In this document: positions 43,158-53,800 of the stretch, piece after piece
Position numbering within the stretch: position 1 is the first letter of the stretch
Layout: the number at the start of each line of letters is the position of its first letter
DNA from: Leadbetterella sp035299025
GTDB taxonomy: Bacteria > Bacteroidota > Bacteroidia > Cytophagales > Spirosomataceae
Length of the DNA: 64,000 nucleotides
Direction: 5' to 3'
Assembly: GCA_035299025.1 (NCBI GenBank)
Contig: DATGXK010000001.1
Location: 82,145-146,144 of the forward strand
The notes under the pieces: model-generated
Told to the model about the DNA's origin: nothing
Databases searched by the model: none
The model's input: only the letters and a program-made list of their open reading frames with translations
Program-made: the position numbers and the translations under genes

Positions 43158-45182
43158 ATGGAATTAGTAAAAGTGGGAGCCGCGGCACTTAACCAAACTC
43201 CACTCGACTGGCAGGGTAATAAAAACAATATTCTAAAAGCGATAGATGAGGCAAAAAATCAGGAAATACAAGTATTGTGTTTGCCAGAGCTTTGTATTAC
43301 GGGTTATGGCTGTGAGGACGCCTTTTATTCACCCGATGTTTTCAAACTGTCTTTAGAAATTCTGGAGGATATCGTTGACCAAACTTCAGACATAGTAGCT
43401 TGTGTGGGTTTACCAATTTGGGTGAACAATAAAATATACAACTCAGCTTGCGTTATCGCAAACCGTCAAATTCTAGGTTTTGTATGTAAGCAGCACCTAC
43501 CCAATTACGGCCTTTTCTATGAAGACCGCTGGTTTCACAGATGGAAGTCTGGCCAGACTTCAGAGATAAGCATCAAAGGAATAAAATATCCTGTCGGAGA
43601 TTTAGTGTTTAATTTCGACAACATAAGAATTGGCCTAGAAATATGTGAAGATGCCTGGGTAGCCAACAGACCAGCCACCAGACACTTCGACAAAGGCGTT
43701 GATATCATACTGAACCCGAGTGCGAGTCCGTTTGGCTTTCACAAGTTCAAGATCAGAGAGCAATTGGTCACAGACGCCTCTAGGGCGTTCTGTTGTGCCT
43801 ATGTTTATACCAATTTGCTTGGTAATGAGTCAGGAAGGTTAATTTTCGATGGCGACGCCATGGTTTGTTCTGGAGGAGACGTATTGGCTTCTAGTCAACG
43901 TTTTAGTTATGCCGATTTTACGCTAACCTCGGCGATTATTGATATCGGCAAAAACAAAATAGAGCAAGCCAAAATAAAGTCGAGTTTGCCACCAGACCTC
44001 AAGTTAATTCAGTCAAGTTTTGAATTAACTCATTCTGAAATCCCCAACACTTCTTTTGCCGAGATGGAGGCTTTTGAAAAAGGTGGCTCACTCAAAGAAG
44101 AAGAGTTTTCTAGATCAGTAAGTTTAGCTCTTTTTGATTATCTCCGAAAATCACGCTCGTTTGGCTTTACCATTTCTCTTTCAGGCGGGGCGGATTCTTG
44201 TGCTTGCACAGCTTTGTGTGGCTTAATGGTAAGGCTTGGTGACGAAAGCATTGGCTTTGACGCATTTAAAGAAAAACTCAGCTACATACCTGAGCTAAAA
44301 AATGCCAAAACTATAGAAGAATTAACAGAAAGACTGATTCTGACTATTTATCAAGGAACAGAAAACAGTTCGAATGACACCCTGAATTCAGCCAAAAATT
44401 TAGCGGAATCTATTGGTGCTCAGTTCATGAAAATCAATATTAATGGCTTGGTGGACAGCTATACAAATTTAATAGAGGACCAAATTGGCCGAAAGTTGAG
44501 TTGGGCTACCGACGACATACCTATGCAAAACATTCAAGCTCGCGTGCGTGCCCCAGGTGTGTGGATGCTAGCCAATCTTCACAATCACTTGCTTTTGGCG
44601 ACCTCAAACCGCTCAGAAGTGGCAGTAGGCTACTGCACCATGGACGGAGACACAGCGGGTAGCATAAGTCCTATTGCCGGTATCGACAAAGATTGGCTCA
44701 GAACTTGGCTCATTTGGTTAGAAAAAACAGGCTGCGAAGTAAAAGGAAAATACATAAAAATAGAAGGTTTAAAATACGTAAACGCCTTACAACCCACAGC
44801 GGAACTCCGACCAAAAGACAACAAACAAACCGACGAAAAAGACCTGATGCCATATAAAGTACTCAACCACATTGAGCAGTTGGCCATCAGAGATAAAAAA
44901 TCGCCAGTGGAATGTTTTAGAAACTTAGAGAAATTCTACGAAAACCAATATACCAGAGAAGACCTGTACAATTGGACGAACAGATTTTTCAAGCTTTGGA
45001 GCAGAAACCAATGGAAAAGAGAGCGTTACGCCCCAGGTTTCCACCTCGACACCCACAACCTTGACCCACGCAGCTGGACCCGCTTCCCGATACTCAGCGG
45101 CGGTTATGTGTTTGAGTTGGAAAAGTTGAAAGAGTATTATGAAGGAAAGAGTGGTAGTGGAAAGAAGAGGATTGGGTTTTAG
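43158..45182 (+). CDS. nadE: Glutamine-dependent NAD+ synthetase
   Basis: The 674-residue two-domain enzyme amidates deamido-NAD. The N-terminal nitrilase-type glutaminase (1-300) has the Glu in LCLPELCITGYG, a Lys in CKQHLPNYGLFYEDRW and the nucleophilic Cys in LEICEDAW. The C-terminal synthetase has the PP-loop SLSGGADSCA and ATSNRSEVAVGYCTMDGD. Length fits the glutamine-dependent class. It is monocistronic. Confidence 0.94.
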   Translation: MELVKVGAAALNQTPLDWQGNKNNILKAIDEAKNQEIQVLCLPELCITGYGCEDAFYSPDVFKLSLEILEDIVDQTSDIVACVGLPIWVNNKIYNSACVIANRQILGFVCKQHLPNYGLFYEDRWFHRWKSGQTSEISIKGIKYPVGDLVFNFDNIRIGLEICEDAWVANRPATRHFDKGVDIILNPSASPFGFHKFKIREQLVTDASRAFCCAYVYTNLLGNESGRLIFDGDAMVCSGGDVLASSQRFSYADFTLTSAIIDIGKNKIEQAKIKSSLPPDLKLIQSSFELTHSEIPNTSFAEMEAFEKGGSLKEEEFSRSVSLALFDYLRKSRSFGFTISLSGGADSCACTALCGLMVRLGDESIGFDAFKEKLSYIPELKNAKTIEELTERLILTIYQGTENSSNDTLNSAKNLAESIGAQFMKININGLVDSYTNLIEDQIGRKLSWATDDIPMQNIQARVRAPGVWMLANLHNHLLLATSNRSEVAVGYCTMDGDTAGSISPIAGIDKDWLRTWLIWLEKTGCEVKGKYIKIEGLKYVNALQPTAELRPKDNKQTDEKDLMPYKVLNHIEQLAIRDKKSPVECFRNLEKFYENQYTREDLYNWTNRFFKLWSRNQWKRERYAPGFHLDTHNLDPRSWTRFPILSGGYVFELEKLKEYYEGKSGSGKKRIGF

Positions 45183-45257
45183 ATGACAAACTGAGCTATT
45201 TAAGTATCAATTATTTTTCTTAATTTTAAATTATTATTTCAACCCTTCAAATAAAAA

Positions 45258-46355
45258 ATGAAAAACTCAAGACGTGATTTTTTAAGAAATTTGGCCGCTT
45301 CAGGTGTTTTGGTACCTTTGGCCGCTCAAAACTTACAGGCCTACCCTATCACTACTGACCGACAACTGCGTGTAGTTCTTTGCGGATTAGGAAGTTATGC
45401 TACTAATCAGTTGGCTCCTGGCTTGGCTCAGTCTAAAAACTGTGAGTTAGTGGGCATCGTAACTGGCTCTCCAGAAAAAGCCGCCAAATGGAAAGAAAAA
45501 TACAATTTGGCTGATAAAAACATTTACAATTATCAAAATTTCGATACCATAGCCAACAATCCAGATGTGGATGTAGTTTATGTAGTTTTGCCCAATTCTA
45601 TGCATGCCGAATATGTGATGCGTACCGCTAGAGCTGGCAAGCATGTCATTACCGAGAAACCAATGTCGATGGATGCCAAGCAAGCACGTGAAATGATAGC
45701 TTATTGCAAAAGCAAAAATGTAAAACTTGGTGTAGGATACAGACTTCATTATGAACCATTTACAAATGAAGTCATGCGATTGGCGAAAGACAAAGATTTT
45801 GGCAAAGCTAAATTCATAGAGACCAAGTTTGCTTGGAGAAACCGCGACCTCAATGCTTGGCGAATGAACAACAAATGGTCAGGTGGCGGAGCTTTAATGG
45901 ACGTAGGTATTTACTGTATCAATGCCAGCCGGTATGCCACAGGCGAAGAGCCTATTTCAGTGACCGCTCAAGCTATTAAGACTGAACCTGAGGTTTATAG
46001 AGACATTGAAGAAACTATTCTTTGGCAACTCAAATTCCCGAGTGGAGCTATAGCGAGTGGGATGAGTTCGTATGCTACAAACGCCCATGAATTATCGATT
46101 CATTACGAAAAAGGTAGCCTAAGTATGTCGCCAGCGTATGACTATGGTCCGCTAAAAGGAACCACCTCAAAAGGACCAATGGACTTCCCGATTGTGCATC
46201 ACCAAGCGTATCAAATGGATGGATTCGCAGATGCCATTTTGAACAATAAACCCGTATTAACTCCCGGGGAAGAAGGGCTGAAAGACATGATAATCATCGA
46301 TGCAATCAAAAAGGCAGCAATTACTGGAAAAGAAGTAAAGATTGTAATGAGCTGA
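45258..46355 (+). CDS. Tat-exported Gfo/Idh/MocA-family oxidoreductase
   Basis: The 365-residue protein begins with a twin-arginine signal (SRRDFLRNLAASGVLVPLAA). A Rossmann domain follows (LRVVLCGLGSYATNQLAPG), then EKPMSMDAKQAREM (the conserved EKP) and a C-terminal sandwich with GGALMDVGIYCINASRY. It resembles glucose-fructose oxidoreductase, which is exported folded with its NADP bound. The sugar substrate is unknown. Confidence 0.9.
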   Translation: MKNSRRDFLRNLAASGVLVPLAAQNLQAYPITTDRQLRVVLCGLGSYATNQLAPGLAQSKNCELVGIVTGSPEKAAKWKEKYNLADKNIYNYQNFDTIANNPDVDVVYVVLPNSMHAEYVMRTARAGKHVITEKPMSMDAKQAREMIAYCKSKNVKLGVGYRLHYEPFTNEVMRLAKDKDFGKAKFIETKFAWRNRDLNAWRMNNKWSGGGALMDVGIYCINASRYATGEEPISVTAQAIKTEPEVYRDIEETILWQLKFPSGAIASGMSSYATNAHELSIHYEKGSLSMSPAYDYGPLKGTTSKGPMDFPIVHHQAYQMDGFADAILNNKPVLTPGEEGLKDMIIIDAIKKAAITGKEVKIVMS

Positions 46356-46384
46356 TAAGTTTCTAACCATTAGCTATTAGTTCA

Positions 46385-46423
46385 AAAATGAGCATTCTTG
46401 TATGTAAAGGATGCTCATTTTTT
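46385..46423. terminator. Bidirectional terminator between convergent genes
   Basis: AAAATGAGCAT (46385-46395) and ATGCTCATTTT (46411-46421) form a perfect 11-bp stem with T-runs on both strands. Confidence 0.85.
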
Positions 46424-47573
46424 ATAAATACCGCAACCAAGCTTTAGACTTATTGGCCTCTTTATAAGTACCATACCACTTACACAAAGGGTACATCAAA
46501 ACCACTATCAACAGCCAAATTAGGTAAACATAAGGCAAAGAAACTCCCCCACCAGTTTCAGGCCTTCCGAACTTAAAAGGCCCAAAGACCAGATCAGAAA
46601 CCTTGTAACCTTTGGCAAAAACGATGGCAAACATGGTGAGGTGAACCACGTACCAATGTATCAAATAATAAAAAAGGGGCACTTTGCCATAAACTTTCAT
46701 TATTTCAATCAGTTTGTTATTCCGTCCTTCTGCCCACCACATTTTCAAGAAAATAACACCCAAAGTAACAAATACATACAGTGGTGAAGGTGGGTATTTA
46801 GAAACATTTAAAAAAGACAGAATCGTAAATACAGCGTCCTTCTGCACCGACCAAAGGGCTGGGTCACCGTATATATTTAAAGCCCTAATAGCCAAAAACG
46901 AAATCAATAATATCAGTCCAGTTTTCAACAGCAGTTTTTTGTCCATTTGATCCCTAAAAATAGGCCCAAAACCGAACCCTATCATCATTATGGCCAACCA
47001 AGGAATAGGCGGATACGACATAAAAAACGTAAAATTTGGAGAGACGGGGATTAACGCCGGAAAAAACAGTGACCCGCCGATATTCCTTACAGATTCTGAT
47101 ATAGGCAACACAGCCAACAACGGATACAAAACCAGAATTAACAAACCCGAATAGCCAATAGATCGAGGTTTGAACTTCGTCAAAAAACTCATAATCAAAA
47201 AACCAAAACCAATAGTACCAATAACCTGAAACATGATGGTTCTAAATTTAAAATCAAACCAAATCCCAAAGTTCACGAGGGTAATTTCCAGAAGAATAAG
47301 CCATAGCCCTCTTTTGAGCAGAAAGCTTCTTGATTCCGTAAAGTTTTTTGAGGCGTCAAAAGACAAAAACACCGAAACTCCCGACAAAAAGACGAAAGTA
47401 GGTGCACATAAGTGTGTGATCCATCTGGTAAAAAAGAGTATCGGCGTGGTGGTATTTAAGTCTGTCGGATCTTGTGTAAAGGCATCTGTATGCATCAAAT
47501 CTCTTACATGATCGAGTGCCATAATTACCATCACCAGGCCTCTGGCAAAATCTACACTTTGTATTCTTTTCAT
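46422..47573 (-). CDS. DUF1624 / heparan-alpha-glucosaminide N-acetyltransferase-like membrane protein
   Basis: The protein is about 383 residues from ATG 47573. A longer frame uses a TTG at 47606 and overlaps the upstream gene. It starts RIQSVDFARGLVMVIMALDHVRDLMH, the DUF1624/HGSNAT signature with the conserved Asp-His pair, and has about ten hydrophobic helices. The family moves acetyl or acyl groups across membranes onto sugars. The acceptor is unknown here. It follows the endo/exonuclease/phosphatase gene on one transcript. Confidence 0.85.
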   Translation of the reverse strand: MKRIQSVDFARGLVMVIMALDHVRDLMHTDAFTQDPTDLNTTTPILFFTRWITHLCAPTFVFLSGVSVFLSFDASKNFTESRSFLLKRGLWLILLEITLVNFGIWFDFKFRTIMFQVIGTIGFGFLIMSFLTKFKPRSIGYSGLLILVLYPLLAVLPISESVRNIGGSLFFPALIPVSPNFTFFMSYPPIPWLAIMMIGFGFGPIFRDQMDKKLLLKTGLILLISFLAIRALNIYGDPALWSVQKDAVFTILSFLNVSKYPPSPLYVFVTLGVIFLKMWWAEGRNNKLIEIMKVYGKVPLFYYLIHWYVVHLTMFAIVFAKGYKVSDLVFGPFKFGRPETGGGVSLPYVYLIWLLIVVLMYPLCKWYGTYKEANKSKAWLRYL

Positions 47574-47587
47574 ATCGAAACTATGAT

Positions 47588-48679
47588 TTATTTCATTAAA
47601 TACCAAGCCTTTACAGGATAATGATCTGAAAAAGGAACATTGTCCATGGTCAAAAAATCAATATTATCAATCTTTCTACTATCAAAAAACTGATTATCAA
47701 TCCTCAGAAAACTCAAAACCTTGTGATAGGTAAATCCAAAACCAAAACCGGTCTCTTCAAACGAATTTTTCAATTTCTTCCTTACCCTTCCGTAGGCATA
47801 TCCATAAGGTAATTCGTTAAAATCACCAGCCAAAATAACTGGATATGGGCTCTCTTCAATCCAGCTTTCCAACATATTGACTTGCAGCCCTCTATCTTCA
47901 AAACCACCTTTAAGTTTAGACAACACGTTTTTGGTTTCTACCTTATCAATTCTATTATCTTTCTTAAGTATTTTTTGAACCCTAATACCCATCGACTTCA
48001 ATTGCACATTAATTACCCTCACCGTATCCTTATCTATCACTATGTCAGCAGCCAACATTCCGTTGTTGTTAGGCGGCCAATACAGCTCCTTCTTCGAAAT
48101 TATCGGAAACCTACTAAAAATAGCCAACCCAATGGCCCCTTGGCCTTTGTTGTTATCGACATTGGAGTGCATATACACATAGTATGCATTTCTCCTCGAA
48201 ACTCTTCTGAGGAGATCAAACTCATGATACCTCTCATCATTGTACAATTCCTGAAAACATTTAATATCTGAAGTAAGGGTATCCATCAGGTTAGAAAGTC
48301 CTAAGCCCGTTTGCTTATTTTCACCAGAAACAAACTGATGATAATCGCCATACATCAAATTGTAACTTACCAACGAAAAAGTAAAAGGTGGGTTTGGCTT
48401 AATATCCGGTGGGTTTATTTTCAAGGTTCTCTCGAAAACCGAATAGGTAATTAACAACAAAAAAAGCGAAAGAAAGGCCTTTGGAGACTTGCCCGAAGCC
48501 CAAACCAGAAAAAAGAAAAGATGACCGAGCAGTACCAAAGGAAATGTGAGCATCAAAAAACCTCCCAACCAGTGCTTGATATCTGCCGAAAAAACGAGTT
48601 GGTAGACCAAAAGAGAATATAGCCCAAAAATAATATTAATGAGGAAGAAGAATTTTTTTATGAAATTGAGTATACCCAA
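47588..48679 (-). CDS. Membrane-anchored endonuclease/exonuclease/phosphatase family protein
   Basis: The 363-residue protein has three N-terminal hydrophobic helices (to about residue 90) and then an EEP domain: SYNLMYGDY, an acidic CFQELYND, VILAGDFNELPYGYAYGRV and the final SDHYPVKAWY with the catalytic Asp-His. The domain would face the outside. Family members cut nucleic acids, phospholipids or other phosphodiesters, and the substrate is unknown. Confidence 0.87.
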   Translation of the reverse strand: MGILNFIKKFFFLINIIFGLYSLLVYQLVFSADIKHWLGGFLMLTFPLVLLGHLFFFLVWASGKSPKAFLSLFLLLITYSVFERTLKINPPDIKPNPPFTFSLVSYNLMYGDYHQFVSGENKQTGLGLSNLMDTLTSDIKCFQELYNDERYHEFDLLRRVSRRNAYYVYMHSNVDNNKGQGAIGLAIFSRFPIISKKELYWPPNNNGMLAADIVIDKDTVRVINVQLKSMGIRVQKILKKDNRIDKVETKNVLSKLKGGFEDRGLQVNMLESWIEESPYPVILAGDFNELPYGYAYGRVRKKLKNSFEETGFGFGFTYHKVLSFLRIDNQFFDSRKIDNIDFLTMDNVPFSDHYPVKAWYLMK

Positions 48680-48979
48680 TGGCTACAGGTTTGAATAATA
48701 ATGCAATTATAGCCATTAAGGCCGAAAATATGAAAGAGCAATGCAAGAAATGACCTTTTTTCATAAATAATAAACAAAACTTGCGGTGAAAAAAGCAGCG
48801 AATTTCAGTTCAAAACAATCAAATTTAGAATAATATTAGCCATAGGCTATCCAATAATTTTGTAAAAACACATTTCGAATGCCAAAAACGCACAATAACT
48901 CGCTTATTTTCATAATTATGCCAACAATAATTGTATAGTTTTTTTTTGAAAATTTTATGGATTATACCAAAAAATAGAC
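48680..48979. other. AT-rich divergent intergenic region
   Basis: No gene is seen between the EEP gene and the rimP promoter. It should hold the minus-strand promoter of the EEP gene, but no perfect box was identified. Confidence 0.45.
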
Positions 48980-48987
48980 TAATTTTG
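48980..48987 (+). promoter_or_regulatory. -7 box of the rimP-nusA-infB operon
   Basis: TAATTTTG matches the -7 consensus and lies 18 nt before a terminator-like hairpin in the leader. Confidence 0.5.
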
Positions 48988-49004
48988 CATCGAAAAGAAG
49001 AATT

Positions 49005-49028
49005 GGGGGGTCTAAAACCTCCTTTTTT
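49005..49028 (+). terminator. Probable attenuator in the rimP-nusA-infB leader
   Basis: GGGGGT (49006-49011) pairs with ACCTCC (49017-49022), with one G-T pair and a 5-nt loop, followed by six T. No plus-strand gene ends upstream, so the hairpin can only act on transcripts starting at the operon promoter. Confidence 0.6.
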
Positions 49029-49062
49029 GTTGGTAATCACCTCAGTTCAGAAGGTTTTTTAA

Positions 49063-49518
49063 ATGGCTCTCAGAGAAGCAGTAATAAAGTTTTTAGACGA
49101 AATAATATCCTCTACCGATTACTATTTGGTAGATGTGGTTGTTTCCGACTCCAAAATCAGAAAAAAAATAACCGTGTATATTGATTCTGATGAGGGCATT
49201 ACCATTGACCAATGTGGAAAGGTGAGCCAAGATTTGGGAAAAGAATTAGAAGAAATCATCGACGTAGCGTTTGTTTTGGAAGTTTCATCGCCAGGTGCCG
49301 ACAGCCCCTTGAAATTCGAGAGACAATATGTAAAAAACATAGGACGTACATTGAAAGTAAACTTATTGGATCAAACGGAAATAAAAGGCACACTTACCCA
49401 AGTATCAGAGGGTAGTATAACCATAGAACCCGAAGCAAAAAAGAAAATAAAACCTGAAGCGGTGACTCTACCGATTGAACAAATCAAAGAGGCCAAAGTC
49501 GTCATTTCATTTAAATAA
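49063..49518 (+). CDS. rimP: Ribosome maturation factor
   Basis: The 151-residue protein has the two-domain RimP layout with VDVVVSDSKIRKKITVYIDSDEGITIDQCGKVSQDL and VLEVSSPGADSPLKFERQYVKNIGR (the LEVSSPG motif is diagnostic). It assists late assembly of the 30S subunit. It is the first gene of the conserved rimP-nusA-infB operon. Confidence 0.94.
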   Translation: MALREAVIKFLDEIISSTDYYLVDVVVSDSKIRKKITVYIDSDEGITIDQCGKVSQDLGKELEEIIDVAFVLEVSSPGADSPLKFERQYVKNIGRTLKVNLLDQTEIKGTLTQVSEGSITIEPEAKKKIKPEAVTLPIEQIKEAKVVISFK

Positions 49519-49531
49519 AACAAAGACACGT

Positions 49532-50776
49532 ATGCATAGTGGAGATTTAATAGAATCGTTTGCTGAGTTTGCAAGAGAAAAAAACATCGATAGGCCAACC
49601 ATGATTGCCATCCTTGAGGATGTGCTACGTACCATGATTCGTAAGGCTTACGGCGACGACCACAACTTTGACATCATTCTCAACGCCGAAAGCGGCGACT
49701 TGGAAATGTGGAGAACAAGAGAAATAGTAGACGATAACTCTGAGGACATTTGGGATACCGATAAAATTCCGTTGGCCGAAGCTAAAAAGATAGAGCCGGA
49801 CTTCGAGATTGGCGAAGAAGTGGCTGAAGAGGTTAAAATAGAAGACTTCGGTAGAAGAATTGTTCAAACTGCACGTCAGACACTTATTCAGAAAGTGAAA
49901 GACCTTGAAAAAGAAATGCTTTTTGACCAGTACAAAGACCAAGTTGGTGAGCTAGTGACTGTAGATGTTTACCAGATTTTGGGCAAAGAGGTAATTTGTA
50001 TTGATGAGGAAGGCAACGAGCTTTCTTTACCAAAAGGAGAACAAATACCTAAAGACAGATTCAAAAAAGGAACAAGCATCAGAGCCATTATACACAAAGT
50101 AGAAATCAACAATGGTAATCCTAAGTTGACCCTTTCGAGAACTTCACCGGTTTTCTTGGAACGTTTGTTTGAACTAGAAATACCAGAAATACAAGACGGT
50201 GTTATATCTATTCGTAAAATTGTTCGTGAGCCAGGCGAAAGAGCCAAGGTAGCTGTAGAATCTTTCGACGACAGAATAGATCCAGTGGGTGCTTGTGTGG
50301 GTATGAAAGGCTCAAGAATCCATTCTATTGTAAGAGAACTCGAGAACGAAAACATCGACGTTATACAATGGACAGAAAATACTAACTTATTGATATCAAG
50401 AGCATTAAGCCCTGCTAAAATAAGCAATATTAGAATCAACGAAAACAACGATAGAGTATCTGTATTCTTGAAGCCAGACCAAGTGTCTTTGGCCATTGGT
50501 AAAGGTGGCTTGAACATCAAACTTGCCTCTAAACTCATTGGATTAGAGATAGATGTTTTCAGAGACATCGAAGGTGTTGTAGAAGAGGAAGATGTAGACT
50601 TGATGGAGTTCTCAGACGAAATAGACGAGTGGATATTGTTAGAGTTCAGAAAAATAGGCTTAGACACTGCCAAATCAGTATTGACAGTTGGTAAAGCTGA
50701 TTTGGTAAGAAGAACTGAACTCGAAGAAGAAACAGTAGACGAGGTCTTGGATATTCTAAGAAAAGAATTTGATTAA
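49532..50776 (+). CDS. nusA: Transcription elongation/termination factor NusA
   Basis: The product is 414 residues from ATG 49532. A longer frame beginning at a TTG (49475) would overlap rimP and lacks homology. Parts in order: N-terminal RNA-polymerase-binding domain (ESFAEFAREKNIDRPTMIAILEDVL), S1 domain, and two KH domains (VGACVGMKGSRIHSIVREL and SLAIGKGGLNIKLAS). It modulates pausing and intrinsic termination. It probably acts on the attenuator in its own leader, as in other bacteria where NusA regulates its operon. Confidence 0.94.
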   Translation: MHSGDLIESFAEFAREKNIDRPTMIAILEDVLRTMIRKAYGDDHNFDIILNAESGDLEMWRTREIVDDNSEDIWDTDKIPLAEAKKIEPDFEIGEEVAEEVKIEDFGRRIVQTARQTLIQKVKDLEKEMLFDQYKDQVGELVTVDVYQILGKEVICIDEEGNELSLPKGEQIPKDRFKKGTSIRAIIHKVEINNGNPKLTLSRTSPVFLERLFELEIPEIQDGVISIRKIVREPGERAKVAVESFDDRIDPVGACVGMKGSRIHSIVRELENENIDVIQWTENTNLLISRALSPAKISNIRINENNDRVSVFLKPDQVSLAIGKGGLNIKLASKLIGLEIDVFRDIEGVVEEEDVDLMEFSDEIDEWILLEFRKIGLDTAKSVLTVGKADLVRRTELEEETVDEVLDILRKEFD

Positions 50777-50836
50777 TATGTAAAACACTAAGCCACACCA
50801 AATTACAATTGTTTTTATAAAATTTAAGAAATATTT

Positions 50837-53800
50837 ATGGCAGAAGAAAAAATGATGCGACTTAGCCAAGCGGCCAAGAAACTTAACGTAGGTACAATTA
50901 CCATTATTGAGATTCTGAGCTCAAAAGGGCATCGTATTGATAATAATCCAAACGCCAAACTTTCATTTGACCAACTTGAGGTTTTATCAAAAGAGTTGCA
51001 TGTCCCTGAACTCCTCGGAGAAATGGGTGGTGGCTCATCACTGACTTCAGCGACAGAATCTGCTCCCGCTCAGAAGTCTAGCGACGACATTTTGTATTTT
51101 AGAGAAGAGCCGGCTGAGCCTGAGATAATCAAAATAGAACATAATCTACAAGGCCCTAAGGTACTTGGCAAAATAGATCTTAACAGTAAAGGTCCCGCAA
51201 AAATAGTACCTGTTGAAACTACCCCCGAGCCTGCAAAAGTAGAGCCTAAAGTAGAAGTGATACCTGAGGTAGTAATAGAAAAACCGGTTATAGAAATACC
51301 TAAAACAATAGTAGAGCCTCAGCCTGAGCCAGTAGTAGAAGAGAAACCTATAGAAGCACCTAAACCGATCGAGGTTGTAGAAGAGGTAAAAATAGAAACT
51401 CCGAAAGTAGAAGTGCCGGTGGTTCAAACCAAAGTGGAAACACCTGAGGAAAAGCCAAAAACCGAAACTCCAGAATTGGCGAAAATTATCGAAGAGGTTT
51501 TTGAAGAAGACGAAGAAGAAACACCGATCGTCAAACCTGTTTTGGAAGTTGAGCCTGAGGAAATACTACCTCCGAAACTTATCAAAGCACAAGGAGATAA
51601 ACTTCAGGGACTTAAGGTTTTAGGAAAAATAGAACTTCCTGTAGAGCGTAAACCACTTACTAAAGAAGAACTTAAGCAGAAACGCAAAAGAAAAAGGGTA
51701 ATTGTTGGCGGAGAGAAAGTGGGAGATACTACTAAATCTAACTTCGAAAACTTCAGAAAAGACCCTAAAGCGGTTGGCCCGAATAGACCAAATACACCAA
51801 ACACGCCTCAAACGCCAAATACTGGCGGCTCCAAGCCTCCATTTACAGGCGGTGGAGCAAACACAGCAGGCCCTAATACTAACCAAAACCAAGGTGGTGG
51901 TGGAAATACCGGTGGTAAAAAAGACTTCAAAAAAGGTGGAAATAGAAAAGAGTCGGTTTCTCAAGATGATGTAAAAGACAACATCAAGAGTACCATCTCA
52001 AAAATGCAGAACAAAGGCAACGAGTTTGGTTCGAAATACCGTAAAGAAAAGCGTAGAAACCGTGCCGAAGCTCAAGATGCACTTGATCAACAAGAATTAG
52101 AGGAAAGCGGCACATTGAAAGTAACCGAGTTTATTTCGGCGTCAGAATTGGCTTCGTTAATGAACGTTTCGGTGAACGATGTTATAGCAAGCTGTATGAA
52201 GATGGGTATTTTTGCATCAATTAACCAAAGGTTAGATGCGGAAACAATCCAAATGATAGCTCTTGAATTTAACTTTGACGTAGAATTTATATCTGCCGAA
52301 GAAGAGGTGTCATTTGATACAGAAGAAATCATAGACAAAGAAGAAGATCTTATTCACCGTGCTCCTATTGTCACCATAATGGGTCATGTTGACCACGGTA
52401 AAACATCCCTTCTTGACTATATACGTAGATCTAAAGTGGCTTCAGGTGAAGCTGGCGGTATTACGCAGCACATTGGTGCCTATTCTGTCAAAATTAAAGA
52501 AGGAGCTAATAAAGGTAAATCTATCACGTTTCTAGATACACCAGGTCACGAGGCATTTACGGCCATGAGAGCTCGTGGAGCCAAAGTCACAGACGTAGTT
52601 ATTATAGTAATCTCGGCTGACGACAGCGTGATGCCCCAAACCAAAGAGGCAATCAACCATGCTCAAAATGCTGGCGTTCCTATAGTTTTTGCTTTCAACA
52701 AAATAGATAAACCAAACGCCAACCCTGCGAAAATCAGAGAAGATTTGGCGAAAGAAAATATTTTGGTAGAAAGTTGGGGTGGTAAATACCAGGAACAGGA
52801 AGTTTCGGCGAAATCAGGAATTGGTATTGACGAGCTTCTCGACAAAGTATTGCTTGAGGCAGAATTGCTTGAGCTTAAAGCCAATCCAAACAGAAAATCT
52901 GTCGGAACAGTAATTGAGGCATCACTTGACAAAGGACGAGGTTATGTATCGACTATTTTGGTAGAAAACGGAACTTTGAAAATAGGAGACATAATGTTGG
53001 CTGGCCAGTACTTCGGTAGAGTTAAAGCCCTTGTAAACTCTTTAGGGGAAAGGGTGAAAGAAGCAGGTCCTTCACAGCCAGTACAAATCCTTGGTCTTCC
53101 TGGAGCACCGCAAGCCGGAGATAAGTTTAATATCATGGAATCAGACCGTGAAGCTCGTGAAATTGCAAACAAACGTGAGCAATTAAATAGAGAGATGAGT
53201 ATCCGAGCCAAGAAACACATCACACTTGATGAAATTGGAAGAAGAAAAGCCATCGGAACATTCAAAGAGCTTAACGTTATTGTTAAAGGTGACGTGGATG
53301 GTTCGGTTGAGGCACTATCTGACTCACTATTAAAACTATCAACAGACGAGGTACAAGTAAATATTGTTCACAAAGCTGTGGGTCAAATTTCTGAATCGGA
53401 CGTTACACTTGCTTCTGCTGCAGACGCCATTGTGATAGGTTTCCAAGTACGTCCGTCTAACAACGCACGTAAAATTGCAGACTCTGAGCAAATAGAAATC
53501 AGACTTTATTCTATCATCTATGATGCCATCAACGAAATAAAGGCCGCAATGGAAGGCTTGTTGGCACCTAAAGAAGAGGAAGTTGTTACAGGTAATATTC
53601 AGGTCAGAGAAGTATTCAAAATCAGTAAGGTGGGTACTATTGCAGGTTGTTATGTAACTGACGGTTATGTAAAACGTAACAACAAAGTGAGAATTATACG
53701 CGAAGGCATAGTGGTTCATGAAGGTGAAATAGCCCAACTGAAACGTTTCAAAGATGATGTTGCCGAAGTTAAGAATGGCTACGAGTGTGGTTTAAGTATC

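Noticed and set aside
50000..50673. Long minus-strand frame inside nusA
   Set aside because: Antisense shadow of a conserved gene with no start context.
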